From Planctomycetota bacterium (GTDB lineage Bacteria > Planctomycetota > Planctomycetia > Planctomycetales > Planctomycetaceae): 64,000 nt of DNA. Every line of letters begins with the position of its first letter. Positions within the stretch are counted from its first letter, which is position 1. This document shows, in pieces, positions 26,383 through 36,539 of the stretch. The notes under the pieces were generated by a model, which saw only the letters and a list, made by a program, of their open reading frames with translations, had not been told where the DNA came from and made no database searches. The stretch lies in contig JAHZKX010000082.1 of the NCBI GenBank assembly GCA_022600195.1, forward strand, positions 1-64,000. Direction: 5' to 3'. The position numbers and the translations under genes were made by a program.

Positions 26383-27567
26383 CTAAATCCCCAGTTCCTG
26401 TTTCACCTCTTTGAATTTTTCAATCGCAAAGTCCAAATCTTCAATCGAGTGGGCAGCTGAGATCTGCGTCCGAATGCGGGCTTTGCCTTTGGGAACCACG
26501 GGGAACGAAAAGCCGATCACATAAACACCTTTCTGCAGTAAAGCGTCCGCAACCTGCGCAGCCAGCGATGCGTCACCCAGCATAATGGGTACGATGGGAT
26601 GTTCGCCCGGTAGTACATCGAAACCGACTTGCGAAATGCCGGCACGGAAATGTTTTGTATTCGCTTCCAGTTTATCGCGCAGTTCGGTCGATTCTGTCAG
26701 CAGATCTATGGCTCTGATCGAGGCGGCTACAATCGCCGGCGCGACCGAATTCGAGAAGAGGTAAGGCCGCGAACGTTGTCTGAGTAGTTCGATGATTTCC
26801 TTGCGACCGCTGGTATAACCGCCACTGGCTCCTCCCAGGGCTTTGCCCATCGTCCCGGTCAGAATATCAACACGATCCATGACGTTATGAAATTCATGCG
26901 TCCCTTTTCCATGAGGCCCCATAAATCCAACCGAATGAGAGTCATCGACCATCACCAGCGCATCGTATTGGTCCGCCAGATCACATATCGCCGGGAGATT
27001 GGCAATGTAACCATCCATTGAAAAGACACCATCAGTGGCAATCATGCGGAACCGGGCCGACTCCGCCGCTTTGAGCTGCGCTTCCAGATCCTGCATATTG
27101 TTGTTTTGATAGCGATGACGCTGCGCTTTGCATAAACGCACACCATCGATAATGCTGGCGTGGTTCAGTTCGTCGGAAATGATCGCGTCTTCAGCAGTTA
27201 ACAGCGTTTCAAACAGACCGCCGTTCGCATCGAAGCAGGATGTGTAAAGAATCGTATCTTCTGTTCCCAGAAACTGACTCAGTTTTTGTTCGAGTTGCTT
27301 GTGAATCGCCTGGGTTCCGCAGATAAAACGAACCGATGAAAGTCCGTAGCCCCAGTGGTCCAACCCGCTTTGTGCGGCGGCGATGACCTCTGGATGGTCT
27401 GACAAGCCAAGATAGTTGTTCGCACACATGTTGAGAACCGGCTCGCCTTCTGCAACGCGAATGTGCGCATCCTGCGGAGTCGAAATCACACGTTCTGATT
27501 TATACAAACCATCTTCACGGATCGAAGCGAGCGTTTTTTCCAGTTCCTGTTTGATGGATCCATACAT
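26383..27567 (-). CDS. kbl: Glycine C-acetyltransferase (2-amino-3-ketobutyrate CoA ligase)
   Basis: 394 residues of the alpha-oxoamine synthase family. The PLP lysine is Lys242 in [14 protein letters not shown]; the [10 protein letters not shown] and [12 protein letters not shown] motifs bind cofactor and substrate. The enzyme cleaves 2-amino-3-ketobutyrate with CoA to glycine and acetyl-CoA, the second step of threonine breakdown. It lies 63 bases downstream of tdh on the same strand, which settles the assignment over other family members such as BioF. Confidence 0.93.
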   Translation of the reverse strand: MYGSIKQELEKTLASIREDGLYKSERVISTPQDAHIRVAEGEPVLNMCANNYLGLSDHPEVIAAAQSGLDHWGYGLSSVRFICGTQAIHKQLEQKLSQFLGTEDTILYTSCFDANGGLFETLLTAEDAIISDELNHASIIDGVRLCKAQRHRYQNNNMQDLEAQLKAAESARFRMIATDGVFSMDGYIANLPAICDLADQYDALVMVDDSHSVGFMGPHGKGTHEFHNVMDRVDILTGTMGKALGGASGGYTSGRKEIIELLRQRSRPYLFSNSVAPAIVAASIRAIDLLTESTELRDKLEANTKHFRAGISQVGFDVLPGEHPIVPIMLGDASLAAQVADALLQKGVYVIGFSFPVVPKGKARIRTQISAAHSIEDLDFAIEKFKEVKQELGI

Positions 27568-27630
27568 GAGACTCGTCCTGTTATCTGTTTTATTGTTTGA
27601 GATTTAATGAAGCAGTGATTGGGTTCTGTC

Positions 27631-28662
27631 TTAAATATCTTTCCAGTCAAGAATCACTTTACCTGATTGACCTGTCATCATGACTGAAAATCCCTCTTCG
27701 AATTCACTGGCGTGAAAGCGGTGTGTAATGACGGGGCTGATATCGAGACCGCTTTGCAGCATGACCGTCATCTTATACCACGTTTCGTACATTTCGCGAC
27801 CATAAATTCCTTTAATCGTCAGCATATTGAACACGACAACATTCCAGTCGATCGCGATTTCCTTTTCAGGAATTCCCAGCATGGCGATTTTGCCACCGTG
27901 ACACATGTTGGTCAGCATATCACGAAACGCCAGAGGGTTCCCCGACATTTCCAGACCCACATCGAAACCTTCCGACATCCCCAGTTGCTTTTGTGCGTCT
28001 GCAATCGTGTTGGTACTCACATCCAGGGCGAGGGTGGCACCCATCTTCCGCGCAAGCGCCAGTCGATAAGAGTTGACATCCGTAACCACCACATGCCGCG
28101 CGCCAGCATGCCTGACGATGGCCGCCGCCATCACACCAATCGGTCCGGCACCGGTAATTAAAACATCTTCTCCCAGAACCGGAAATGAAAGCGCGGTATG
28201 GACGGCGTTGCCGAACGGGTCAAATATCGAAGCGACATCGCGATCAATCGAATCGTCGTGATGCCAGATATTAGTCATCGGCAGCGAAATGTATTCGGCA
28301 AACGCACCGGGGCGATTCACTCCGACTCCCTCAGTGTGAGCACAAAGATGCCGCCGACCAGCAAAACAGTTACGACAGCGACCACAGACCACGTGACCTT
28401 CACCGCTCACGATTTCGCCAGGAGAATAATCGACGACGTTCGAACCGACCTCCACGATTTCGCCGACAAATTCATGACCGACCACCATAGGTACCGGAAT
28501 CGTTTTCTGAGCCCAGTCATCCCATTTATATATATGGACGTCAGTGCCACATATTCCTGTTCGATCCACTTTGATCAAAACATCATTGATTCCAATCGTG
28601 GGAACAGGCACCTCTTCCAGCCAGAGACCCGGCTTTGATTCTTTCTTTACCAGTGCTTTCAT
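27631..28662 (-). CDS. tdh: L-threonine 3-dehydrogenase
   Basis: A zinc-dependent medium-chain dehydrogenase. The start at the ATG at 28662 ([20 protein letters not shown]) matches the family N-terminus; a GTG five codons upstream is less likely. The catalytic zinc region is [15 protein letters not shown] and VVGHEFVGE, the structural zinc Cys cluster [15 protein letters not shown], and the NAD loop [10 protein letters not shown]. It oxidises threonine to 2-amino-3-ketobutyrate, the substrate of the kbl product just downstream. The divergent XRE-cupin gene probably controls the unit. Confidence 0.93.
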   Translation of the reverse strand: MKALVKKESKPGLWLEEVPVPTIGINDVLIKVDRTGICGTDVHIYKWDDWAQKTIPVPMVVGHEFVGEIVEVGSNVVDYSPGEIVSGEGHVVCGRCRNCFAGRRHLCAHTEGVGVNRPGAFAEYISLPMTNIWHHDDSIDRDVASIFDPFGNAVHTALSFPVLGEDVLITGAGPIGVMAAAIVRHAGARHVVVTDVNSYRLALARKMGATLALDVSTNTIADAQKQLGMSEGFDVGLEMSGNPLAFRDMLTNMCHGGKIAMLGIPEKEIAIDWNVVVFNMLTIKGIYGREMYETWYKMTVMLQSGLDISPVITHRFHASEFEEGFSVMMTGQSGKVILDWKDI

Positions 28663-28779
28663 CGTAAGACCGATCACTCTGAAATTTTTAAAGTTCGTAA
28701 CGGAAATTCCTTTATATTGACTTGATATCCACTATAATAGAAAAAAGAATCCATTTTGCAAGAGTCGTAATCCGGTATA
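28663..28779. promoter_or_regulatory. Divergent promoter region of tdh-kbl and the XRE-cupin regulator
   Basis: The region of 117 bases has a perfect TATAAT at 28733-28738 on the plus strand, preceded by TTATATTG (28712-28719). The -10 box lies about 45 bases before the regulator start. The sequence around 28720-28730 contains GATATC, a possible half of an operator. This arrangement fits autoregulation by the XRE-cupin protein. Confidence 0.45.
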
Positions 28780-29409
28780 TTGGAAAATAGTGTGTCAGCA
28801 AATTCAACAAAGAAACAAAGCGAATCGAGTCAACCTGCGGAACTTTCGCCCGACGAGATTAGCGGCCAGCTGTCTCAACGCGTTCGTGCTTTGCGGAAAG
28901 AACGGGGGTGGTCGCTCGATTCGCTCTCCGCGGCATGTGGTGTCAGCCGTTCTATGCTCAGCCAGATCGAGCGGGGCGAGGCGAATCCCACGCTGGCTGT
29001 GACAGTGCGGATCTCACAGGCATTCGGAATTGCGCTGGGAGAACTGGTAGAAGCGCCGCTTTCAACCTCGTCTATTGAAGTCATTCGCGCCGATGACCGC
29101 ACCTTTCATTATCGCTCCGATGCAGAGTGCCGCATTCGAACGTTGTCCCCGCTGCACCTGGAAAAGGATGTGGAATTTTATGAAGTGCTGCTGCATGGGG
29201 GAGGCAAATTGAAAAGTGCGCCACACTTTAAAGGCACACGCGAATTTCTCACAGTGGAAAAGGGAAAAATAGAACTCGAGTCGGGAGAAGATACCACACT
29301 GCTCGGTCCGGGAGATTCTGCCAGTTATCGTGTGGATGTACCGCACACCATCAGTAACGCAGGACGCGGCGAAGCCGTCTTGTTTCTGGTCGTAATTTAT
29401 CAGAACTGA
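28780..29409 (+). CDS. XRE-family transcriptional regulator with C-terminal cupin domain
   Basis: 209 residues. An HTH_3 domain at about 35-90 (RVRALRKERGWSLDSLSAAC, then SRSMLSQIERGEANPTL) is followed by a cupin sensor (about 105-205) with FKGTREFLTVEKGKIEL and VDVPHTISNAG. The first start is a TTG at 28780; a GTG at 28792 is possible. Such proteins bind a small ligand in the cupin and repress or activate neighbours. Divergent orientation from tdh-kbl makes that threonine-degradation unit the likely target. Confidence 0.85.
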   Translation: MENSVSANSTKKQSESSQPAELSPDEISGQLSQRVRALRKERGWSLDSLSAACGVSRSMLSQIERGEANPTLAVTVRISQAFGIALGELVEAPLSTSSIEVIRADDRTFHYRSDAECRIRTLSPLHLEKDVEFYEVLLHGGGKLKSAPHFKGTREFLTVEKGKIELESGEDTTLLGPGDSASYRVDVPHTISNAGRGEAVLFLVVIYQN

Positions 29410-29427
29410 AAACAGAGCGCCTTCACG

Positions 29428-30468
29428 CTATTGTTCACACGCCGAGCGAGTTGGTGCTTCTTGATCGCTGTTTTCTGTTTCCTCCAAAGCGTTGTATTTT
29501 TCGCGATGGCGATCAGCAAAAATGGTGTCTATAAAAAACTGAGAAGTATGAAACATCAGTAACGGAAAGACAGCCGAGGGCATCCCGGCATTTCCAAACA
29601 TGGACGCATCGGTGGCTACGAAGATCGCAATCGGCAGCGTTTTTTGACTACCGGCTATCGCACCCGCAATTTGATCGCGCGGATGAAAACGGAAAGTTTT
29701 TGCCAGAAACATGTTGGAAAAAAAACCGGTGACGTGAACTATAGTACAACTGGTCCAGACAATGACGATGGCTGCGAATGAAATTCCGGTTTCCGATGTT
29801 TTGATACCTTGTCCGGTTTGTACTGCCGCCAGAAGGACCATCAGCAACACAAAGATCAATGCCACCGTTCCCAGCCTGGAAGTGATTCGATCGGCAAACG
29901 TTTTCATGCGGGTGTTGAGTCTGAAAGCTTGTCCAATGACCACAGGCAGCATGGCAGCGTAAAACAGTTTGGTAATCATTTCCACTTGGTTAAATTCTAT
30001 TTCGCGTGCCGTAATCAGTAAGATCCAGAACGGGATTGTTAAAAAACAGGCACCATTGGTGATCATCGTGACCATCAGAGAAAGGCCATCGTTGCCAGCC
30101 GCGCGACGGGTCCAGACCGAGGCGCCACATAAGGTGCAGGGGACAACCGCCATAATGATCAGCCCCACCTGAAAGTCGGGAGTCAGTTGTAACGGCAGAA
30201 GAGCCCAGGCAAGTAAAGGGAGTAGAATGATGTTTGTGGCCAGGGAAAGACAAAGTGGTGCTGGTTTTCTGATGGATGTCAGTAAATGTTCCGAATTCAG
30301 ACTGAGTGACATCAAAAATAAAACGATGGCAGTTAACCAGGAAGGTCGAATGAATTGTTTTAACCAGAGGAGGTTCTCCGCCGGTTCGTGATATCCCAAG
30401 AGGACACCAGACAATATGACCAGAGTGATGGCAGCCAGAAACCAGCGACGACGTAGGAAGGCAAGCAT
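29428..30468 (-). CDS. Bile acid:sodium symporter family (SBF-like) transporter
   Basis: 346 residues with about nine or ten hydrophobic segments, for example FLAAITLVILSGVLLGY, LATNIILLPLLAWALLPL, and LGTVALIFVLLMVLLAAV. The VVPCTLCGASVWTRRAAGND stretch and IAGSQKTLPIAIFVATDAS match the crossover regions of the SBF-like (BASS) group. These carry organic anions or sodium-coupled solutes across the inner membrane; the cargo is unknown. It is monocistronic and convergent with the XRE-cupin gene. Confidence 0.8.
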   Translation of the reverse strand: MLAFLRRRWFLAAITLVILSGVLLGYHEPAENLLWLKQFIRPSWLTAIVLFLMSLSLNSEHLLTSIRKPAPLCLSLATNIILLPLLAWALLPLQLTPDFQVGLIIMAVVPCTLCGASVWTRRAAGNDGLSLMVTMITNGACFLTIPFWILLITAREIEFNQVEMITKLFYAAMLPVVIGQAFRLNTRMKTFADRITSRLGTVALIFVLLMVLLAAVQTGQGIKTSETGISFAAIVIVWTSCTIVHVTGFFSNMFLAKTFRFHPRDQIAGAIAGSQKTLPIAIFVATDASMFGNAGMPSAVFPLLMFHTSQFFIDTIFADRHREKYNALEETENSDQEAPTRSACEQ

Positions 30469-30507
30469 GTCTCAGATTTCAGTTGAAGGATGGCTGGTAA
30501 AAGCGTT

Positions 30508-32193
30508 TTATTTCTGTTTGGATTTCTCGCGAATTTCACGCCAGCGTTTTTCCAGATAGGGCAACGCCGGCTGGAGTGCTTCAGGGACTTTCGTTTCCGC
30601 GACCGCTAAGATCGCACTGGATAATTTGCCCGCCTTGGCATCGCTGATAGCCATCAGATAAATGGCGGATAGTGTGCGCTCCGGATCGACACGACCGTAT
30701 AATCGTATGTAATCGCCCAGTGACTTGGACGCCGATGCATCTTCTCCCTGTAGATATTTTCCCAAAGCCAGGAAATATGCCGCCTGTTGTGCAGCTATCA
30801 GGTGCATCAACCGGACTTCCTGAGTGACGTTCAAGTCACTTGGAAATCTTGCTTCCAGTCGCGTTGTGATATAGCTCCCGATGGCAGCCTTCTGATCTCC
30901 CATGAGTTGCTCTGTTCGCGTTTTTAATAATTTACGCGTTGGTGGGCCCCATTTGACGTCGAAAGTTCCATCGGGTTTTTCAATGACGGCGTTCCGATCG
31001 TAGGGAACAGGAGCACGAAACGCTAATTTCAGGGTTGTGAGAGCCTTGAGCTTTTCACCACTCATTTTTTCACGCTCAGTGATTTGTTGATCCGGAAATT
31101 CTGATACCTTGATCGTTGAATCTTTCAAAATCCCTTTTCCAATAGTTTGAATATGTGCGATAAAACCCGGATCCCCTTCGAAAGCATCGAGATTACGAAA
31201 CAGGACGAAAGTCTGCTTGCGCGACAGCGAATCTTCCAGCAGTCGCATTCGGGCCGACCATTCACTGCTTCTGCCCATAATCAAGACCTGCGCCGTTTTG
31301 AGTTCTGCCGCTGAAAAACGATTTTCGGCAGCTTTACCATAGAAGTTTTTCAGGAGATCGGGAGTTTTTAAGACGGAGTCAAGTGTGGCAGGGTTTTGAA
31401 TAAGAATGGAATCCGCGGGTTGTTCCGCCGCAGGAACCGGCAGACCCAGGACGGGGTCATACAAATAGATGTTTTGATCGATCAGGACTCCTACCAGAAG
31501 TTTGAAGCGACTGGGAACCGCCGGACGAAACAGAACCGCATCTATGTGCATTTGTCGTAAAACGTTAATGTAGACCCACGCACGCTGCTCTGGGGAACCG
31601 GCTCCCAGAATACAAATTTCATACGGGGAAAGTGGCATTTCGTTATTTTCATTTGCAATCAGGGCAATATTATTCATGCAATAGTAGAACGCCGCCGTTA
31701 ATCGATTCAGATCACTCGTTTGACCTTTGATTGCCGCTTTCATCATCCCATTAGCAAGCTGGGCATCGCGAATAAATCTACCATCCAAGGTAGTGAATCG
31801 TATGAGATCCATTTTCGCCAGTTGTGCTTCACTCAGATATTTTTTCAAGAATGGTTTTTGTGAATCTGTCACGACGGGAGGATTGGCGTCAAAGCCTCCA
31901 CATTTAAATGCCCAATCATTCAATAATCCCACACTCTGTTCGAGATCGGCGCTGATTCCCAGGCGAGCCGGTTCTAACATGTTGATAGAGTTATCTATGA
32001 AACTGTCACAGTCAGTATCGGCTTGCTTTGAACTGGTTTTTTGTGGACTGTTTTTCGAATTCGTTTTTTTTGCTGGTGGAGGCGACGAATTTTTACAACC
32101 GGAAATCAAGAGTAGCATACTCAGGAAGCAAACACCTGACAGAAAAGGTAGCCGAATTCCATTCGTTCGTTCTGGAAGATTGGTCAAAATCAT
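30508..32193 (-). CDS. Lipoprotein with transglutaminase-like region
   Basis: 561 residues. A lipoprotein signal with lipobox LLISGC (Cys33) is followed by a Ser/Lys/Asn linker. A central region (about 190-255), with EICILGAGSPEQRAWVYINV, LRQMHIDAVLFRPA and LIDQNIYLYDPVLGLPVP, has the layout of transglutaminase-like domains; the expected nucleophile Cys would be Cys in YEICILG and the Asp in YDPVLG. A convincing catalytic His is not obvious between them. The C-terminal 200 residues are helical. It is probably anchored in a membrane facing the periplasm. Function unknown. Confidence 0.55.
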   Translation of the reverse strand: MILTNLPERTNGIRLPFLSGVCFLSMLLLISGCKNSSPPPAKKTNSKNSPQKTSSKQADTDCDSFIDNSINMLEPARLGISADLEQSVGLLNDWAFKCGGFDANPPVVTDSQKPFLKKYLSEAQLAKMDLIRFTTLDGRFIRDAQLANGMMKAAIKGQTSDLNRLTAAFYYCMNNIALIANENNEMPLSPYEICILGAGSPEQRAWVYINVLRQMHIDAVLFRPAVPSRFKLLVGVLIDQNIYLYDPVLGLPVPAAEQPADSILIQNPATLDSVLKTPDLLKNFYGKAAENRFSAAELKTAQVLIMGRSSEWSARMRLLEDSLSRKQTFVLFRNLDAFEGDPGFIAHIQTIGKGILKDSTIKVSEFPDQQITEREKMSGEKLKALTTLKLAFRAPVPYDRNAVIEKPDGTFDVKWGPPTRKLLKTRTEQLMGDQKAAIGSYITTRLEARFPSDLNVTQEVRLMHLIAAQQAAYFLALGKYLQGEDASASKSLGDYIRLYGRVDPERTLSAIYLMAISDAKAGKLSSAILAVAETKVPEALQPALPYLEKRWREIREKSKQK

Positions 32194-32333
32194 AATGGCG
32201 GTATCTCTTGATGCGACACACTTCCATGACTGATGATTAGTGGAAATGTGCCATTAGATGATCAAATCAGTTTCGCTGAAGGAATACTGAATAAAAAAAA
32301 TAATGAAAATATTCTCTGTATTATAACCGATTT

Positions 32334-33194
32334 TCAGTCAGATGGAATGTCTGTCAGGCTCCCGATTTCATTAACCAGAGAGCGGAATTTCTGTAAACTA
32401 ACGGCGAAATTCGAAAATTGATCCAGAGATAACATATTCGGTCCATCGCTGAGCGCCATAGAAGGATCGGGATGTGTTTCTGCAAAAACCCCATCACAAC
32501 CACAGGCTACCGCTGCTCTTGCAAGATAAGGAATCATGTCTCGCTGTCCGCCGGTGGATTTTCCGCCCGGGGTCTGTACGCTATGAGTGGCATCAAAAAT
32601 TACCGGGGTTCCCATATCTTGCATAATGGGAATGCAACGCATGTCATTGACCAGTCGACCGTATCCAAAAGTCGTGCCCCGTTCGGTAAGCATCAATTGG
32701 TCCAGGCCAAAGGCTTCACATTTATTGACCGCATGAATGCAATCTTCCGGAGCGACAAATTGCGGCTTTTTAATATTCACGACTCCCTGATGTTTCAAGG
32801 CGGCTTTGGACGCTTCTTCAAGCAGATCTGTTTGACGAGCGAGAAATGCAGGAATCTGTAGAATGCGGCAAACTTCAGCTGCCGGCGCTGCCTGATGAGG
32901 CTCGTGGATGTCCGTCGAAACCTCCAGTCCCGTTTCCTCTTTTACTTTCGCCAGAATCGCCAGCCCTTTTTCCAGACCTGGTCCGCGAAAGCTGTCTACG
33001 CTGGTTCGGTTGGCTTTATCAAAGCTGCATTTAAAAACCAGAGGCAGGTTTTCCTTCGCCGCGATTTCCGCCAGTTGTTTTGCTGTCGTCAGGACTAGCT
33101 CTTCACTTTCGATGACACAAGGGCCTGCGATAAAGATCAGCGGGAGATTGGTACCACATTGAATGTTTCCAATCGTGACGGGGTTTTGAGGCAC
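32334..33194 (-). CDS. kdsA: 3-deoxy-8-phosphooctulonate synthase
   Basis: 286 residues, the normal length for KdsA. Motifs: [87 protein letters not shown]. It joins arabinose-5-phosphate and phosphoenolpyruvate to KDO-8-phosphate for lipopolysaccharide core. Its presence supports a Gram-negative-type outer membrane. The lipid-kinase-like gene lies 50 bases upstream on the same strand. Confidence 0.95.
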   Translation of the reverse strand: MPQNPVTIGNIQCGTNLPLIFIAGPCVIESEELVLTTAKQLAEIAAKENLPLVFKCSFDKANRTSVDSFRGPGLEKGLAILAKVKEETGLEVSTDIHEPHQAAPAAEVCRILQIPAFLARQTDLLEEASKAALKHQGVVNIKKPQFVAPEDCIHAVNKCEAFGLDQLMLTERGTTFGYGRLVNDMRCIPIMQDMGTPVIFDATHSVQTPGGKSTGGQRDMIPYLARAAVACGCDGVFAETHPDPSMALSDGPNMLSLDQFSNFAVSLQKFRSLVNEIGSLTDIPSD

Positions 33195-33244
33195 GGGTGA
33201 ATCCTTTCCTGCTGCATTAAGAAATAATCGTCTGTGAGGATGAA

Positions 33245-34153
33245 TTATTGATCATTCGAACGAGTTGAGCAAGGGACGATGAATCGGGCTGCTCCTGGAA
33301 TGATCCTGATTGTTGCCGGAGTCATGCCCGTAGCATCACCGTCAGTCTGAACAGGAACCGGATGAGCGGATTGAATTCGAATCTCTTTCGCCTGCAGCAC
33401 TTGCACCCCCTCTGAACCGAGATGGGTCCCCCGCATGATCCGATATACGTATTTAAGCATGTTCCAGAGCCCTTTTTTCTCGAACAGAATCAGATCGAGC
33501 AGCCCATCGCAGTCTTGAGCCTCAGGAGCAAAATTCAGATTTAATCCATAGGCGGAGATGTTCACCACAATCGCATGGTAGCCTGTTAGTTCCGATTCCT
33601 GCACCTGTCCCGGCTCCACGGTCGTGATGGAAAGTGGTTCAAACGAATAGGACCAGACTGTTTTCCAGATTGGTTTCAGATAACTCCAGTAGGAAATGTT
33701 CCCTTTACGAATGAGCGAGAGATCTAAAACAACCGCTGCATCAAAGCCGATACTTGCCATTAATATAAATTTGCGCTCATCCATCTGACAGAGATCGATT
33801 TCTCGTGTGACACTCTGGCTGATCATTTCTGCGACGAATTGGCCCGATTTCGGGATGCCCAGATAACGGGCGAGCAAATTTTCCGTTCCCAGAGGGAGAA
33901 TGGCAATGCGTTGATCGGGATAGCGGTTGATCATTTCCTGAACCGTTCCGTCTCCCCCCGCTGCCACGATACACAAAGGCGGATCTTCGACAGATTTCTG
34001 CAGCACTCGCTCCTGCATACGCTCCCGATTGGAATAAAGACGCGGGCGAATCCCTTTCTGCTTCAGGTGCTGGATCAAATCCTTGAGCAAAGAGGCACGA
34101 TTTCCTGTTCCGGAAGTCGGGTTTCTTTGTATGGCAACCCAGGGAGTGGACAT
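33245..34153 (-). CDS. Diacylglycerol/lipid kinase family protein (YegS-like)
   Basis: 302 residues with the DAGK catalytic GGDGT motif at 66-70, [17 protein letters not shown] in the ATP region, and a C-terminal beta domain with [18 protein letters not shown]. Members phosphorylate diacylglycerol, ceramide or other lipids at the inner membrane. It starts a probable operon with kdsA, consistent with a role in envelope lipid metabolism. Confidence 0.85.
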   Translation of the reverse strand: MSTPWVAIQRNPTSGTGNRASLLKDLIQHLKQKGIRPRLYSNRERMQERVLQKSVEDPPLCIVAAGGDGTVQEMINRYPDQRIAILPLGTENLLARYLGIPKSGQFVAEMISQSVTREIDLCQMDERKFILMASIGFDAAVVLDLSLIRKGNISYWSYLKPIWKTVWSYSFEPLSITTVEPGQVQESELTGYHAIVVNISAYGLNLNFAPEAQDCDGLLDLILFEKKGLWNMLKYVYRIMRGTHLGSEGVQVLQAKEIRIQSAHPVPVQTDGDATGMTPATIRIIPGAARFIVPCSTRSNDQ

Positions 34154-34548
34154 AATAATTCGTTCTTCTAGATAGGAAAAAGTATCGTTCAGTCTTATAG
34201 TCCGTCTGGCTTTCGATGGGGCTAAACTTGAGGAAAAGAATTCAAAATGGATCAGAAGTTTGAAAAAATTGGAGAATCCTCACCTTGGATCTTAATTTTG
34301 GCTGACAGAAAGCCGATTTCATAGGTACGATAGTAAAGATAGTTTTCCAATCATGATTGTTTTTTGGAAAAACCATAAGAACCGACTGACTATTTTATCA
34401 ATTGCAACTAAAAATACGTAATAAACACTGATACTTCTTGTTTCCGGTTTGGGGCCTTTGGCAAGTTTCCTCAAACAACAGGTATTTCTTTTATGATCTA
34501 TTTTAAGTCAAGCATCAAATGTCAAAGTAGACAAAGGCTGATTTCGTA
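34154..34548. other. Divergent intergenic region, no gene seen
   Basis: About 395 A+T-rich bases between the lipid kinase and the PAS-GAF-receiver gene. I see no ORF with a ribosome-binding site, no terminator and no RNA-like structure. AAAGG at about 34533 serves the GTG start at 34549. Confidence 0.35.
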
Positions 34549-36273
34549 GTGACCAATCCGCAAAAAATCCTCTTCTGTGGGCTACCAGACGACCAGACCT
34601 CTGAGTTGAGAGAACAATTCTCAGAAAAAAAATATCTGGTGGTGACCCCGGAAAATCTGGCGGAAGGCATTGCCGAGTTTGATCAGGGGAATGTATCCGC
34701 GTTTGTGGTCCCTGCAACTTCCAAAACTTTACCTCTGGCGTTAATTCAGTCCGGCACGCTGCTTGAATATTTACCGCATGCCATCGTCGTTCTGGATGCT
34801 GACCTGCGTATTATCTGGTCAAATCACCAACTGAGTGAATTATGTGGTGCATCGGAATCCTTAATTGGATGTTCATTTTATGATGCTTTTGGTGCTCCCG
34901 AAATTTTAGGGCCAGACTTTAGCCCTTTTCACACCGCGTTTTCCACACGAAAGATTGCCAGGAGTGGTTTACGTGTGGGTGATAAGAACTACTATCACGT
35001 GGAAGTGATGCCGGTGCTGACGGAAACAGACAGCGATCAGGAACCCGTTCATCTGGTAGCCAGTGTTAGAGATATCTCGGGAGAAGTTCTGCAGCGCCAA
35101 AAACTGAACGCCATCTATCAGGCCGGTCTCGAGCTGGGGGATCTCTCCCCTGAAGAAGTTTTTGACATGACAGTCGAAGACCGTATCGAATTATTAAAAG
35201 CCAAAATTCTGCACTATACGCAGGACCTGCTGGAATTTGAGACGGTTGAAATTCGGATTCTGGAAAAAACAACAAATCGTCTGGATGTACTTCTGGCTGT
35301 TGGCATGGAACAGGTTGCCGCTGATCGGAAACTGTTTGCGGAACCCGAAGGAAATGGCGTCACAGGTTTTGTTGCCGCTACCGGAAAAAGTTACCTCTGC
35401 GAAGATACCACGCATGATCCGCTCTATATGACAGGCGCCCCCAATGCTCGCAGCTCATTAACGGTTCCCTTGCATCTGCACGATGAAGTTTTAGGCACAT
35501 TTAATGTGGAAAGCCCACATGCAGGCGCCTTTGATGAAAATGACTTACATTTTCTGGAGCTGTTCAGTCGGGAAGTTGCGATTGCCTTGAATACGCTTGA
35601 GTTACTGGTGGTCGAAAAATTAACCACCGCCTCTGCGAGTACCGAATTAATTATGCGAGGAGTCGTCGATCCCGTTGACGAGATTATCAATGATACGGCC
35701 TGGATTCTAGAGCGTTATATTGGTCACGAACCTAGTGTGTGCGAGCGATTGCAGCGTATCCTTAAAGACACTCGCCACATTAAGCAACTGATTCAACAGG
35801 TGGGAGAAGAAATCGCACCTCAAACGCCCCATCATCATAAAGTGCCCACGATGAGACAGGTGAATCCCAAGTTGCTCAACAAACGGATTCTGGTCGTTGA
35901 CAGCGACGCTACGGTCAGGCGGGCCGCTCACGAGTTGCTGGGACGCCTCGGCTGTGAAGTGGAAACAGCCCACGATGGCCAGGAAGCTTTTTTAATGGTC
36001 CGCAGCTTTCATTACGATGTCGTGATCGCCGACATTCGTCTGCCCGATATGAATGGCTATGAATGTTTTGCCCAGATCCGGGAAATTCACGAGCACTTGC
36101 CCGTGATTCTGATGACCGGCTTTGGCTATGACCCGACGCACTCCATCGTGAAAGCGCGTCAGTTGGGACTCAAATGTGTCCTCTATAAACCATTCCGTCT
36201 CGATCAACTGATTTCGGGTGTGGAAAAAGCAGTCAGTATCGCCGAAGATATGACTTCCGATACGCCCAACTGA
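34549..36273 (+). CDS. PAS-GAF-response regulator hybrid protein without kinase domain
   Basis: 574 residues. GTG start. Order: a degenerate receiver-like start (about 1-60), PAS (about 70-190, LLEYLPHAIVVLDADLRII), GAF (about 215-365, ending LFSREVAIALNTLELL), a helical region (366-440, resembling a decayed dimerisation domain with RHIKQLIQQV), and a complete C-terminal receiver (about 445-565) with phospho-acceptor Asp495 in VVIADIRLPDMNG, the Thr in LMTGFG and Lys in YKPFRLDQL. No HATPase domain is present, so it is probably a sensor that receives phosphate from another kinase. Confidence 0.8.
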   Translation: MTNPQKILFCGLPDDQTSELREQFSEKKYLVVTPENLAEGIAEFDQGNVSAFVVPATSKTLPLALIQSGTLLEYLPHAIVVLDADLRIIWSNHQLSELCGASESLIGCSFYDAFGAPEILGPDFSPFHTAFSTRKIARSGLRVGDKNYYHVEVMPVLTETDSDQEPVHLVASVRDISGEVLQRQKLNAIYQAGLELGDLSPEEVFDMTVEDRIELLKAKILHYTQDLLEFETVEIRILEKTTNRLDVLLAVGMEQVAADRKLFAEPEGNGVTGFVAATGKSYLCEDTTHDPLYMTGAPNARSSLTVPLHLHDEVLGTFNVESPHAGAFDENDLHFLELFSREVAIALNTLELLVVEKLTTASASTELIMRGVVDPVDEIINDTAWILERYIGHEPSVCERLQRILKDTRHIKQLIQQVGEEIAPQTPHHHKVPTMRQVNPKLLNKRILVVDSDATVRRAAHELLGRLGCEVETAHDGQEAFLMVRSFHYDVVIADIRLPDMNGYECFAQIREIHEHLPVILMTGFGYDPTHSIVKARQLGLKCVLYKPFRLDQLISGVEKAVSIAEDMTSDTPN

Positions 36274-36539
36274 TTCTCACGCTTCCCCCTCAATCTGCTT
36301 CACGCTTTCAAGCAACACACCTGCTTCCCGTCAGAAATCCAAAATTCCTGAGTTTCGTCACAATTGGCTCGATTTCCGTTTTCTGATGCGATATATTAAA
36401 AAAGTTAAGATATTAGAGTTCGTTCCCACCATGAACGGGCAGTCAAAACAGGGATTGTTGAACGCTTTCCGACTCGCTGTCCTTTTCTTCCATGATTGAA
36501 ACACAGACACCCCGGTTTTTCCCCACAAGGAGAAGTTTC

